A DNA stretch of 45,854 bases. Origin: Bradyrhizobium sp. STM 3843. Its GTDB lineage: Bacteria; Pseudomonadota; Alphaproteobacteria; Rhizobiales; Xanthobacteraceae. This document shows, one piece after another, positions 1 through 8,285 of this stretch. Under the pieces are notes generated by a model. The model did not search any database, had not been told where the DNA came from, and was given only the letters and a program-made list of their open reading frames with translations. The first letter of the stretch is position 1; every line of letters begins with the position of its first letter. A program made the translations under genes and the position numbers. The DNA lies in NCBI RefSeq assembly GCF_000239815.1, contig NZ_CAFK01000009.1, positions 35,799-81,652 on the forward strand, read 5' to 3'.

Positions 1-2
1 GC

Positions 3-428
3 TTCGGCGGTCGCGGCGCGATGGCTGCGGCCCCAAGCGTCGCGGCGAGCCCAGGAACCCGAGTCGCAACTGGCCCGGGCGTGGCAACCGGTGGCTTTAG
101 CGGCGGCGGCTGGCGCGGCGGTAACGGCGGCTGGCACGGCGGCGGCGGTGGTTGGCATGGCGGCGGCTGGCATCACCGTGGCGGCTTCTGGCCGGGTGTC
201 GCTGTAGGCGCCGCGCTCGGCTCCTACGCCTATTATGGCGGTCCGGACTATTATTATGATGATTACAGCCCGGACTACTACACCGATTATTCCTACTACG
301 ATGACAGTGCCCCGGTCGCAGTCGCAGCCGGCGGCGACGCAAGCTATTGCGCGCAGCGCTACCGCTCCTACGACCCTGCGTCGGGCACCTATCTCGGCTA
401 TGACGGTCTGCGACATCCCTGCCCGTAG
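3..428 (+). CDS. BA14K-like glycine/tyrosine-rich protein (5' end outside the window)
   Basis: The frame is open to the left edge, so the N-terminus and any signal peptide are probably outside the window; an internal ATG lies at 21. The visible part has a Gly/Trp/His-rich stretch (GGGGWHGG-type repeats), then a hydrophobic-glycine segment (WPGVAVGAALGSYAYYGG), a Tyr/Asp-rich linker, and a C-terminus with CAQRYRSYDPASGTYLGYDG ending in HPCP. That last segment is the BA14K signature, known from a Brucella immunoreactive surface protein and common in Rhizobiales. The function of the family is poorly defined; an envelope role is inferred. A strong intrinsic terminator follows 32 bases after the stop. 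Confidence 0.75.
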   Translation, partial: FGGRGAMAAAPSVAASPGTRVATGPGVATGGFSGGGWRGGNGGWHGGGGGWHGGGWHHRGGFWPGVAVGAALGSYAYYGGPDYYYDDYSPDYYTDYSYYDDSAPVAVAAGGDASYCAQRYRSYDPASGTYLGYDGLRHPCP

Positions 429-459
429 GCTGCAGGCGACGACCCCAGGCATGACGACG

Positions 460-493
460 AAGGCGGCGCATCCCAGCGCCGCCTTTTTGTTTT
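460..493 (+). terminator. Rho-independent terminator after the BA14K-like gene
   Basis: A perfect 10-bp GC-rich stem (arms 460-469 and 476-485, AAGGCGGCGC paired with GCGCCGCCTT) closes a 6-base loop. It is followed by a T-rich run (484-493 with one G). This should end transcription of the BA14K-like gene. From here to the kinase start at 856 I see no gene. Confidence 0.88.
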
Positions 494-855
494 GTGTCGA
501 AGTTTTGTGCCGAATATTTTTTGCATCTGCTCTGTCATATGCCCGGCGCTGTGCAGAGCTGCAGCGCATTCCGTCCTATACGCTTCGCCACTGCGTCATT
601 GTCCTCGGCAAACGTGATTCGGGATCCGCCGCCGCATTCGATCGGGTGAAGAGTTGCGGGCCGCGGTTCTGAGCGAGACCGTCGAGTGCCATCGCTCGGA
701 CGAGCCGCGCAGCATTGCGACCCCGATGCTTCGCCCCTTGCGACGCAAGCCGTCTCGGCAGATCATCTCCCTATGGACATCGTCTCTGGATGCGCGGCGG
801 AACCAGTGCGGCAACCGTCCGTGGCCTTGCTATCGAGAAGAACTGAGCAGAGTCG

Positions 856-3135
856 ATGATCTCACAGCGATTGGCAGTTGCACTTGGTCTGGGAATGCTG
901 CTGGCGATCGGAGCCGTATCAACGGCTCTCGACGTCAAGTCGCGCCACGATACGGACCGGGTCAATCATACGCTGAAGGTGCTGCAGCAGGCCTCCGAAT
1001 TGCGGCTGCTGCTCCGCGAGGCTGAGTCGGCTGCGCGCGGATTCGTGCTGACCGATTCCGCGACCTTGCGCGCCGAATTCGACCAGGCCGGCGCAAAAAT
1101 CCCGTCCGCCCTCGCCGAGCTGATGCAGGGGGTCGGTGACAATCCCGAGCAGTGGGCGCTGCTCAAGACCACCGAGCCGCTGATCAAGCGCCGGCTCGAG
1201 ATCGCCGCCGAGGCGATGGCCCTCCACACCGCGGGCGACACAGAGGGGATGATGGATTTCACCAAGCGCGCCGAAGCGCGCGCAATGATGGCGAGGGTCT
1301 CGGAGCATATCGATCGTTTCACCGCCGAGGAACGGCGCCTGCTGACACTGCGCTCGGCAACGTCACGCAGGACCGGATCGCTGCTGCTGGGGATCGATCT
1401 TGCCGGCGTCGCCTTCGTGCTGGTCGTTGCCGGCTTTCTGCTGCGGCGCGGCTATATTGCTGACCGTACCTTGCGGGCGTCGCTCACGCGCTCCGAAGCC
1501 GAGGCCAGCTCTCTGACCGAAAAAACCCAGAGGCAGCACGCCGACCTCGTCGCGGCGCATGAGAAGCTGCAGCATTCGGCGGAAGTGCTCGCGAACACGT
1601 TCAATACGATGGCCGAGGGCGTGCTGGTCATCGACGCCTCGGACAACGCGATATTCTCCAATCCGGCAGTGGAACGCCTGCTCGGCTATCGCGAGGGCAA
1701 GAGCCTCAACGAGGTGCGAAGCCGGATCAGAGTGTTCGAAAGCGACGGCGTCACCCCGGTTCCGGATGCGGCGTTGCCGACGCCGCGCGCGTTGCGCGGG
1801 GAGTCCTTCGATCGCACCGAAGTCGTGGTTCATCGCCTCGACAGCGATGACGTAGTGCGGCTGATGATCAGCGGCCGTCCGTTGCGCAACGCCGAAGGCC
1901 AGATCACGGGCGCGGCGATGGTCTATCATGACATCACGGCCGTCCACGAAACCGAGCGGCTGTTGCATCAGGCGCAGAAGCTGGATGCGATCGGCAAGCT
2001 GACCGGCGGCGTCGCGCATGACTTCAACAACATGCTGACCATCATCACCGGCACAATCGAGTCCCTGATCGAGGACACCAAGGATCGCCCGGCCGCGGCG
2101 GCAACGGCCACGCTGATCAGCGAGGCGGCGGACCGCTGCACGGAACTGGTCCGGCACCTGCTCGCCTTCGCGCGCAAGCAGCCGCTGCATCCGCGCGACA
2201 GCGACGTCAACAGCACCGTGCTCGACATCGCCAAGCTGTTGCGCCCGACGCTGGGCGAGCAGATCGAGATCAACTCGATCCTCGAGGAGGACGAGCCGCT
2301 GGCCCATATCGATTCGGCGCAGCTGGCCAATTCGCTGGTGAATCTCGCGATCAACGCCCGCGACGCCATGCCCGATGGCGGCAAGCTCCTGCTGGAGACG
2401 CAAAGGGTCGTGCTCGACGAGGCCTATGCGGCGGCCAATGTCGGCGTCGCGCCCGGCCCCTACATCATGGTCGCGGTCAGCGATACCGGAACCGGCATGT
2501 CGGCGGAGGTGCGCGACCGCGCCTTCGAGCCGTTCTTCACGACCAAGGAAGCCGGCAAGGGCTCTGGCCTGGGCTTGAGCATGGTCTACGGCTTCGTCAA
2601 GCAATCCGGCGGCCACATCAAGATCTACAGCGAGGAAGGCCGCGGCACCACGATCCGGATGTATCTGCCGCCCGCCAAAGGCGGTGCGGAAATCAAGGAG
2701 ACGCTCGAAGCGCCCATCCCCGGCGGCAGCGAGACCATTCTCGTCGTCGAGGACGACCGCCTGGTGCAGGATTTCGTGGTCACGCAGTTGAAGATGCTGG
2801 GCTACAAGACGCTCACGGCCTCGACCGGCGCCGAGGCGCTGGCGCAGGTCGATGACGGCGCGCGATTCGATCTTCTGTTCACCGACGTGATCATGCCGGG
2901 CGGCATCAACGGCAAGGAGCTCGCCGAGGAGATCAGCCGGCGCCGGCCGAAGATCAAGGTGCTCTACACCTCCGGCTATACCGACAATGCCATGGTGGAG
3001 CATGGCCGGCTCGATCAGGGCGCCCTGCTGCTGACCAAGCCCTACCGCAGGTCGGATCTGGCGCAGATGGTGCGGTTGGCGCTGCAGGGCGCCGAGCATG
3101 AGACCGCCGAATCGTCGCCATCGGCCCTCGCCTGA
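856..3135 (+). CDS. Hybrid sensor histidine kinase with CHASE3, PAS and receiver domains
   Basis: A 759-residue membrane-bound hybrid kinase. The order is an N-terminal membrane segment (about 1-22), a CHASE3-type extracytoplasmic sensor (about 25-170, with the LLREAESAARGFVLT signature), a second membrane segment (about 175-197), a short coiled region, and a PAS domain (about 245-365). HisKA follows with the phospho-acceptor His388 in GGVAHDFNN, then a HATPase_c domain (NLAINARDAM N-box; DTGTGM and GSGLGLSM G-boxes), then a C-terminal receiver domain with Asp677 in LLFTDVIMPGG. The HDFNN-type H-box places it with kinases that usually carry a receiver. No separate response regulator, HPt or output gene is adjacent, so signal and target are unknown. 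The ATG at 856 has only a weak ribosome-binding site, but the CHASE3 membrane segment begins right after it. Confidence 0.93.
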   Translation: MISQRLAVALGLGMLLAIGAVSTALDVKSRHDTDRVNHTLKVLQQASELRLLLREAESAARGFVLTDSATLRAEFDQAGAKIPSALAELMQGVGDNPEQWALLKTTEPLIKRRLEIAAEAMALHTAGDTEGMMDFTKRAEARAMMARVSEHIDRFTAEERRLLTLRSATSRRTGSLLLGIDLAGVAFVLVVAGFLLRRGYIADRTLRASLTRSEAEASSLTEKTQRQHADLVAAHEKLQHSAEVLANTFNTMAEGVLVIDASDNAIFSNPAVERLLGYREGKSLNEVRSRIRVFESDGVTPVPDAALPTPRALRGESFDRTEVVVHRLDSDDVVRLMISGRPLRNAEGQITGAAMVYHDITAVHETERLLHQAQKLDAIGKLTGGVAHDFNNMLTIITGTIESLIEDTKDRPAAAATATLISEAADRCTELVRHLLAFARKQPLHPRDSDVNSTVLDIAKLLRPTLGEQIEINSILEEDEPLAHIDSAQLANSLVNLAINARDAMPDGGKLLLETQRVVLDEAYAAANVGVAPGPYIMVAVSDTGTGMSAEVRDRAFEPFFTTKEAGKGSGLGLSMVYGFVKQSGGHIKIYSEEGRGTTIRMYLPPAKGGAEIKETLEAPIPGGSETILVVEDDRLVQDFVVTQLKMLGYKTLTASTGAEALAQVDDGARFDLLFTDVIMPGGINGKELAEEISRRRPKIKVLYTSGYTDNAMVEHGRLDQGALLLTKPYRRSDLAQMVRLALQGAEHETAESSPSALA

Positions 3136-3352
3136 GCCCCTGGAAGCCCCGCCTCCGTAACCGCCGGTGAGTCCCGCCGATGCAAGGGCAAAAACCGTAG
3201 TCGGACGGAGGCGAATGGCTGCCCTGTGAACAGCGGGGCGAACGGCTGTGGACGACGCGCCCAACAAATTTTTCGGGTTTGGAATCCGCTCGGACTCACC
3301 GATACTTAAGCCCTTCACGAGGCCGGGATCGGCCCTGGTTATCCCGCACTTT

Positions 3353-3368
3353 CCCCCATATTTAGTGT
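3353..3368. promoter_or_regulatory. Candidate NrdR box 1 upstream of nrdJ
   Basis: The 16-mer CCCCCATATTTAGTGT matches the published NrdR consensus (acaCwAtATaTwGtgt) at 12 of 16 positions by hand count, including the right half-site TAGTGT and the central ATAT. NrdR is the ATP/dATP-sensing repressor of ribonucleotide reductase genes and normally binds paired boxes about three helical turns apart. A weaker second box lies 31 bp downstream, which is the expected spacing. Confidence 0.5.
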
Positions 3369-3383
3369 TTGATTCAGGAACTC

Positions 3384-3399
3384 GCACTAGTTCTTGACG
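3384..3399. promoter_or_regulatory. Candidate NrdR box 2, overlapping a putative -35 element
   Basis: GCACTAGTTCTTGACG keeps the left half (CACTA) and the T-T-G of the right half of the NrdR consensus, about 9 of 16 positions. It starts exactly 31 bp after box 1. It is weak alone; the spacing is what makes it credible. Its right end covers the putative -35 hexamer TTGACG, so binding would block the promoter. Confidence 0.4.
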
Positions 3400-3422
3400 G
3401 GCGCGACAGAGTCATCCTAGCT
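3394..3422 (+). promoter_or_regulatory. Candidate sigma-70-type promoter of nrdJ
   Basis: TTGACG (3394-3399), a 17-base spacer and CTAGCT (3417-3422) resemble an alphaproteobacterial housekeeping promoter with a good -35 and a poor -10. If used, nrdJ has a leader of roughly 315 nt. I found no cobalamin-riboswitch core in that leader. The rest of 3136-3744 shows no gene. Confidence 0.4.
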
Positions 3423-3744
3423 TCCACCCCGTCGGCGCGAGTTCTGTTTCGGGTCCCGCTGGCACCTCCCGATGGGTTCCGAAATGACCACTCCGCCGGC
3501 CTCATGGCCTCGGGTGAAGGGCGTGTCTGCCCCGCTTTTGGGATGATCTGGAACGCGCTGATTGAGGGGCTGCCGATAAGGCCCAGGGGACAGTTGGGCG
3601 TTGAAAGAGAGACGGACCGGACCACCGGTTCTCACGGTTGCGTTTCGTTGTCCGCCCGTCAGGCGGGCAGCGGCGCGGCGAATGAAAATGACCCGGGTCT
3701 GCGCCAACGCAAAGCAGCCCGGAAACTTGATTGGGGCACGACCG

Positions 3745-6700
3745 ATGCGGATTGAACGGCGTCATACCACCGAAGGACAGTCACCCTATGCCGGGCTCGA
3801 ATTCCGGCTGACCACCTCGGAGATCAAAAACCCTGACGGCTCGGTCGTGTTCCGGCTCGAGAACGTCGAGGTGCCGGAGTTCTGGTCGCAGGTCGCCTCC
3901 GACGTGCTGGCCCAGAAATACTTCCGCAAGGCCGGCGTGGCCGCGCGCCTGAAGAAGGTCGAGGAAGAGAGCGTGCCGTCCTGGCTGTGGCGCTCGGTGC
4001 CCGACACCGAGGCGCTGGCTGCGCTGCCCGAGGGCGAGCGCTATGGCAGCGAGCGGTCGGCCAAGCAGGTGTTCGACCGCCTCGCCGGCTGCTGGACCTA
4101 TTGGGGCTGGAAGGGCGGCTATTTCACCACTGAAGAGGATGCGCAGGCGTTCTATGACGAGCTGCGCGTCATGCTGGCCAAGCAGATGGTGGCGCCGAAC
4201 TCGCCGCAATGGTTCAACACCGGCCTGCACTGGGCCTATGGCATCGATGGCCCCGGCCAGGGCCACTATTACGTCGACTACAAGACCGGCAAGCTGACGA
4301 AATCCAAATCGTCCTACGAGCATCCGCAGCCGCATGCCTGCTTCATCCAGGGCGTCGAGGACGACCTCGTCAACGAGGGCGGCATCATGGACCTCTGGGT
4401 GCGCGAGGCGCGCCTGTTCAAATACGGCTCCGGCACCGGCTCCAACTTCTCCAGCCTGCGCGGCGAAGGCGAAAAGCTCTCCGGCGGCGGCCGTTCGTCC
4501 GGCCTGATGAGCTTCCTCAAGATCGGCGACCGCGCCGCCGGCGCGATCAAGTCGGGCGGCACCACCCGCCGCGCCGCCAAGATGGTCGTGGTCGACGCCG
4601 ACCATCCGGACATCGAGGCCTATATCGACTGGAAGGTGAAGGAGGAGCAGAAGGTCGCGGCCCTCGTCACGGGGTCCAAGATCAACCAGAAGCACCTGAA
4701 GGCGGTGCTGAAGGCCTGCGTCAATTGCGAGGGCTCGGGCGACGACTGCTTCGATCCCGAGAAGAACCCGGCGCTGCGCCGCGAGATCAAGCTCGCCCGC
4801 CGCGCGCTGGTGCCCGACAACTTCATCAAGCGGGTGATCCAGTTCGCCAAGCAAGGCTACAAGGACATCGACTTCCCGGTCTACGACACCGACTGGGATT
4901 CGGAGGCGTATCTCACCGTCTCCGGCCAGAACTCCAACAACTCGGTGTCGCTGAAGGACGATTTCCTGCGCGCGGTCGAGACCGACGGCGACTGGAATCT
5001 GGTGGGCCGCACCACCAAGAAGATCACCAAGACCCTCAAGGCCCGCGACCTCTGGGAGAAGATCGGCTACGCCGCCTGGGCCTCGGCCGATCCGGGCCTG
5101 CACTTCAACACCACGATGAACGACTGGCACACCTGCAAGGCGTCCGGCGACATCCGCGCCTCCAATCCGTGCTCGGAATACATGTTCCTGGACGACACGG
5201 CGTGCAACCTGGCCTCGGCCAACCTGCTCACCTTCTACAACACCACGACGAAGCATTTCGACGTCGGTGCTTACGAGCATCTCTGCCGGCTCTGGACCTT
5301 GGTGCTCGAGATCTCCGTGCTGATGGCGCAGTTCCCGTCGAAGGCGATCGCGGAGCTCTCTTACGAATTCCGCACGCTCGGCCTCGGCTACGCCAATATC
5401 GGCGGCCTGCTGATGACCATGGGTCTTCCCTACGACTCCAAGGAAGGCCGCGCGCTGTGCGGCGCGCTGTCGGCGATCATGACCGGCATCGCCTACAAGA
5501 CCTCGGCGGAGATGGCGGGCGAGCTCGGCACCTTCCCCGGCTACAAGAAGAACACCGCGCACATGCTGCGGGTGATCCGCAACCATCGCCGTGCCGCGCA
5601 CGGCCAGGCCACCGGCTATGAGGCGCTCTCGGTCACCCCGGTGCCGCTCGATCACGCCTCCTGCCCGCAGGCTTCCATCATCACCCACGCCACCAAGGCC
5701 TGGGACGATGCGCTGGAGCTCGGCGAGAACAACGGCTTCCGCAATGCGCAGGTCACCGTGGTGGCGCCGACCGGCACCATCGGCCTGGTGATGGACTGCG
5801 ACACCACCGGCATCGAGCCTGATTTCGCGCTGGTGAAGTTCAAGAAGCTGGCCGGCGGCGGCTACTTCAAGATCATCAACCGCGCGGTCCCCGAGGCGCT
5901 GCGCGCGCTCGGCTATCGCGAGAGCGATATCGCCGAGATCGAGGCCTATGCGGTCGGTCACGGCTCGCTGTCGAATGCGCCGGGCATCAACGCCTCCACC
6001 TTGAAGGCCAAGGGCTTCACCGACGAGGCGATCGCGAAGGTCGAGAAGGCGCTGCCGACCGCCTTCGACATCAAGTTCGTCTTCAACAAGTGGACGCTGG
6101 GCGAGGACTTCATCCGCGACCAGCTCGGCGTCGGCGCCGAGGCGCTGGCTACGCCGAACTTCGACCTGCTCTCGGCGATCGGCTTCACCAAGCGCGAGAT
6201 CGAGGCGGCCAACGTCCACATCTGCGGCGCGATGACGGTGGAAGGCGCGCCGCACCTGAAGGCCGAACACTACGCGGTGTTCGATTGCGCCAATCCCTGC
6301 GGCAAGATCGGCAAGCGTTATCTCTCGGTCGAGAGCCACATCCGCATGATGGCGGCGGCCCAGCCGTTCATCTCGGGGGCGATCTCCAAGACCATCAACA
6401 TGCCGAACGACGCCACGGTCGAAGACTGCAAGTCGGCCTATCTGCTGTCCTGGAAACTGGCGCTGAAGGCCAACGCGCTCTATCGCGACGGCTCGAAACT
6501 GTCGCAGCCGCTGAACTCGCAGCTCATCAGCGATGATGAGGACGAGGACGATGCGGTCGAGGCGCTCTACGAGAAGCCGATGGCCGCGCGTGCGGCGCAG
6601 ATCTCCGAGCGCGTGGTCGAGAAGCTGGTCGAGCGTATCGTGGTGATGCGCGAGCGCGAGAAGATGCCGGATCGCCGCAAGGGCTACACCCAGAAGGCGG

Positions 6701-7395
6701 TGGTCGGCGGCCACAAGGTCTATCTCCGCACCGGCGAATATGATGACGGCCGGCTCGGCGAGATCTTCCTGGATATGCACAAGGAGGGCGCGGCGCTGCG
6801 CTCCTTCATCAACAACTTCGCGATCGCCGTCTCGCTCGGCCTGCAATACGGCGTGCCGCTGGAGGAATATGTCGACGCCTTCACCTTCACCCGCTTCGAG
6901 CCATCAGGCCCCGTGCAGGGCAACGACTCCATCAAATACGCGACCTCGATCCTGGACTATGTGTTCCGCGAGCTCGCGGTGAGCTATCTCTCCCGCTTCG
7001 ACCTCGCCCATGTCGACCCTTCCGAGAGCAATTTCGATGCACTTGGCAAAGGAGTGGACGAGGGAAAATCGCCGGAAGAGCTAGGGGGGCATAACGCCGT
7101 TCGACTTGTATCTAAGGGATTAACGCGATCTCGGACTGATCGATTGGCAGTTGTTGCCCGGGCGGCCCAACCAGCCCCAGCTACAAATACCATGGTCGTC
7201 GAATCGACTGAACCAGACGTAGATGCAGTGAGAATGAACTATTCAAAGCTCGATTCGAAGATATCAGCTCGGGCCGAAGCCAAGGCGAAAGGTTATGTGG
7301 GAGAAAGCTGCACGGAATGCGGCAACTTCACCTTGGTAAGGAACGGCACATGTCTCAAGTGCGACACATGCGGTAGCACCACTGGCTGTTCCTGA
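3745..7395 (+). CDS. nrdJ: Vitamin B12-dependent ribonucleoside-diphosphate reductase (class II) with a divergent 3' end
   Basis: Adenosylcobalamin-dependent reduction of ribonucleotides to deoxyribonucleotides for DNA synthesis; cytoplasmic. The start at 3745 ([11 protein letters not shown]) is preferred over an in-frame TTG at 3601, whose 48-codon extension does not look like protein; this gives 1216 residues. Class II catalytic cysteines are visible: Cys199 (HACFIQ), the thiyl-radical Cys476 in NPCSE and its partner Cys487 in TACNL. Their 11-residue spacing equals C408/C419 of the Lactobacillus enzyme. The C-terminus is the cysteine ribbon that re-reduces the active site (Cys1189, 1192, 1203, 1206, 1209, 1215). 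From about 7020 the codons become markedly less GC-rich (TTA, TTG, GTA, AGA, ATA), and the linker before the tail is shorter and unlike what I recall of Bradyrhizobium NrdJ. The tail still carries the conserved [13 protein letters not shown] and [14 protein letters not shown] segments, so the enzyme should be functional but chimeric. The next gene starts 22 bp after the stop. Confidence 0.96.
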   Translation: MRIERRHTTEGQSPYAGLEFRLTTSEIKNPDGSVVFRLENVEVPEFWSQVASDVLAQKYFRKAGVAARLKKVEEESVPSWLWRSVPDTEALAALPEGERYGSERSAKQVFDRLAGCWTYWGWKGGYFTTEEDAQAFYDELRVMLAKQMVAPNSPQWFNTGLHWAYGIDGPGQGHYYVDYKTGKLTKSKSSYEHPQPHACFIQGVEDDLVNEGGIMDLWVREARLFKYGSGTGSNFSSLRGEGEKLSGGGRSSGLMSFLKIGDRAAGAIKSGGTTRRAAKMVVVDADHPDIEAYIDWKVKEEQKVAALVTGSKINQKHLKAVLKACVNCEGSGDDCFDPEKNPALRREIKLARRALVPDNFIKRVIQFAKQGYKDIDFPVYDTDWDSEAYLTVSGQNSNNSVSLKDDFLRAVETDGDWNLVGRTTKKITKTLKARDLWEKIGYAAWASADPGLHFNTTMNDWHTCKASGDIRASNPCSEYMFLDDTACNLASANLLTFYNTTTKHFDVGAYEHLCRLWTLVLEISVLMAQFPSKAIAELSYEFRTLGLGYANIGGLLMTMGLPYDSKEGRALCGALSAIMTGIAYKTSAEMAGELGTFPGYKKNTAHMLRVIRNHRRAAHGQATGYEALSVTPVPLDHASCPQASIITHATKAWDDALELGENNGFRNAQVTVVAPTGTIGLVMDCDTTGIEPDFALVKFKKLAGGGYFKIINRAVPEALRALGYRESDIAEIEAYAVGHGSLSNAPGINASTLKAKGFTDEAIAKVEKALPTAFDIKFVFNKWTLGEDFIRDQLGVGAEALATPNFDLLSAIGFTKREIEAANVHICGAMTVEGAPHLKAEHYAVFDCANPCGKIGKRYLSVESHIRMMAAAQPFISGAISKTINMPNDATVEDCKSAYLLSWKLALKANALYRDGSKLSQPLNSQLISDDEDEDDAVEALYEKPMAARAAQISERVVEKLVERIVVMREREKMPDRRKGYTQKAVVGGHKVYLRTGEYDDGRLGEIFLDMHKEGAALRSFINNFAIAVSLGLQYGVPLEEYVDAFTFTRFEPSGPVQGNDSIKYATSILDYVFRELAVSYLSRFDLAHVDPSESNFDALGKGVDEGKSPEELGGHNAVRLVSKGLTRSRTDRLAVVARAAQPAPATNTMVVESTEPDVDAVRMNYSKLDSKISARAEAKAKGYVGESCTECGNFTLVRNGTCLKCDTCGSTTGCS

Positions 7396-7417
7396 TGGGC
7401 AACTAGATAGATAATAG

Positions 7418-8110
7418 ATGTCCTTGGTCGACTACAAGGTACCGTTCCGGAGCGAGGCTTTCATCGCGGAGATCGCGATGAAATGTTGGCGCATCGGAAC
7501 GGTACCGGGCTCCAAGCAGGTCGACTTAAAAGTTATACTCACGGAGTTGGAAGCTCACGGGGTTGAGAGCATTGCGCACATTCACGGCATGCGACGCAAG
7601 GGCCGGTTGAAAATCGAAATCATAGACGATTGTGCCGACCCCTCGCCGGCCTGCGTGGACTTTCGCCCGACTTTGAAACTCCGCGTCCAACAAGCCACGT
7701 GGCAACGATTTCAGCTCGGCCATTCGGAGGAACGAGTTATCATTGCGCACGAAATCGGGCACATCTTGCTGCACAGTGATCAAGCAAAGCGCTTTTCCAG
7801 GGATCCGACTGTCCAAATACAGTTCGCTGAGAACGAAGATTCGGCAGAGGGTCAAGCCAACCTATTCGCTGATCACCTGCTGATACCGACACATATCGCA
7901 ACGCAACTTAACGATGTGGACCGATTGGCGTTCATCTGCAACGTACCCGAGGACTTTGCACGTGATCGTCTGACTGGAGGCGGCCACGACAAGTACCAGT
8001 ACGCCTGGTCAAGCTACGCGACCGGCGCACCGTGCGCCAACTGCGGTGATTTCTCAGTAATCGGCCCATTTGGGCGACGTAGATGCACCTCCTGCGGCGG
8101 CTGTGGATAA
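7418..8110 (+). CDS. ImmA/IrrE-type zinc metallopeptidase with a C-terminal NrdJ-like cysteine ribbon
   Basis: A 230-residue protein. The core is an ImmA/IrrE (M78-type) peptidase: zinc ligands His111 and His115 with catalytic Glu112 in AHEIGHILLH, and the downstream SAEGQANLFADHLLIP segment with probable third ligand Glu144. Relatives cleave phage-type repressors or stress regulators, often after DNA damage. Unusually, the last 25 residues form a ribbon with Cys206, 209, 223, 226 and 229. The block C-x2-CGDFSVI...C-x2-C-G-G-C parallels the NrdJ tail C-x2-CGNFTLV...C-x2-C-x2-CG...GC encoded just upstream. The nucleotide sequences of the two tails are not near-identical, so this is not a fresh duplication. 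It starts 22 bp after nrdJ with no clear ribosome-binding site, which suggests translational coupling. Composition is foreign, like that of the nrdJ tail. Substrate unknown. Confidence 0.85.
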   Translation: MSLVDYKVPFRSEAFIAEIAMKCWRIGTVPGSKQVDLKVILTELEAHGVESIAHIHGMRRKGRLKIEIIDDCADPSPACVDFRPTLKLRVQQATWQRFQLGHSEERVIIAHEIGHILLHSDQAKRFSRDPTVQIQFAENEDSAEGQANLFADHLLIPTHIATQLNDVDRLAFICNVPEDFARDRLTGGGHDKYQYAWSSYATGAPCANCGDFSVIGPFGRRRCTSCGGCG

Positions 8111-8285
8111 CCGATAAATCTTCAGAGTTGTTGCTCGTTAGCATCTATACCGGTATCCATAACGATTCGCTTCGTGAGTAGAAATGCAATGAATTCGGAA
8201 TTCTCAACGGCGGGACAACAACGATCGAACTCACAACTCCGATTGTTGGATGCGTTCACAAACACGACTTGCTGGAAACAAGCAC

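Noticed and set aside
1363..3387. A 674-codon leftward open frame over the histidine kinase
   Set aside because: Shadow frame; the kinase motifs on the forward strand are unambiguous.
3601..3744. TTG start adding 48 residues to NrdJ
   Set aside because: The extension is arginine-rich and not family-like; [11 protein letters not shown] at 3745 fits as a natural start.
3423..3744. Cobalamin riboswitch in the nrdJ leader
   Set aside because: I could not find the conserved B12-box core or a consistent set of stems; only a covariance search could settle it.
3781..6846. A 1021-codon open frame antisense to nrdJ
   Set aside because: GC-rich shadow frame; the sequence is arginine/leucine/alanine/valine-rich with no domain, whereas the forward strand encodes a clear NrdJ.
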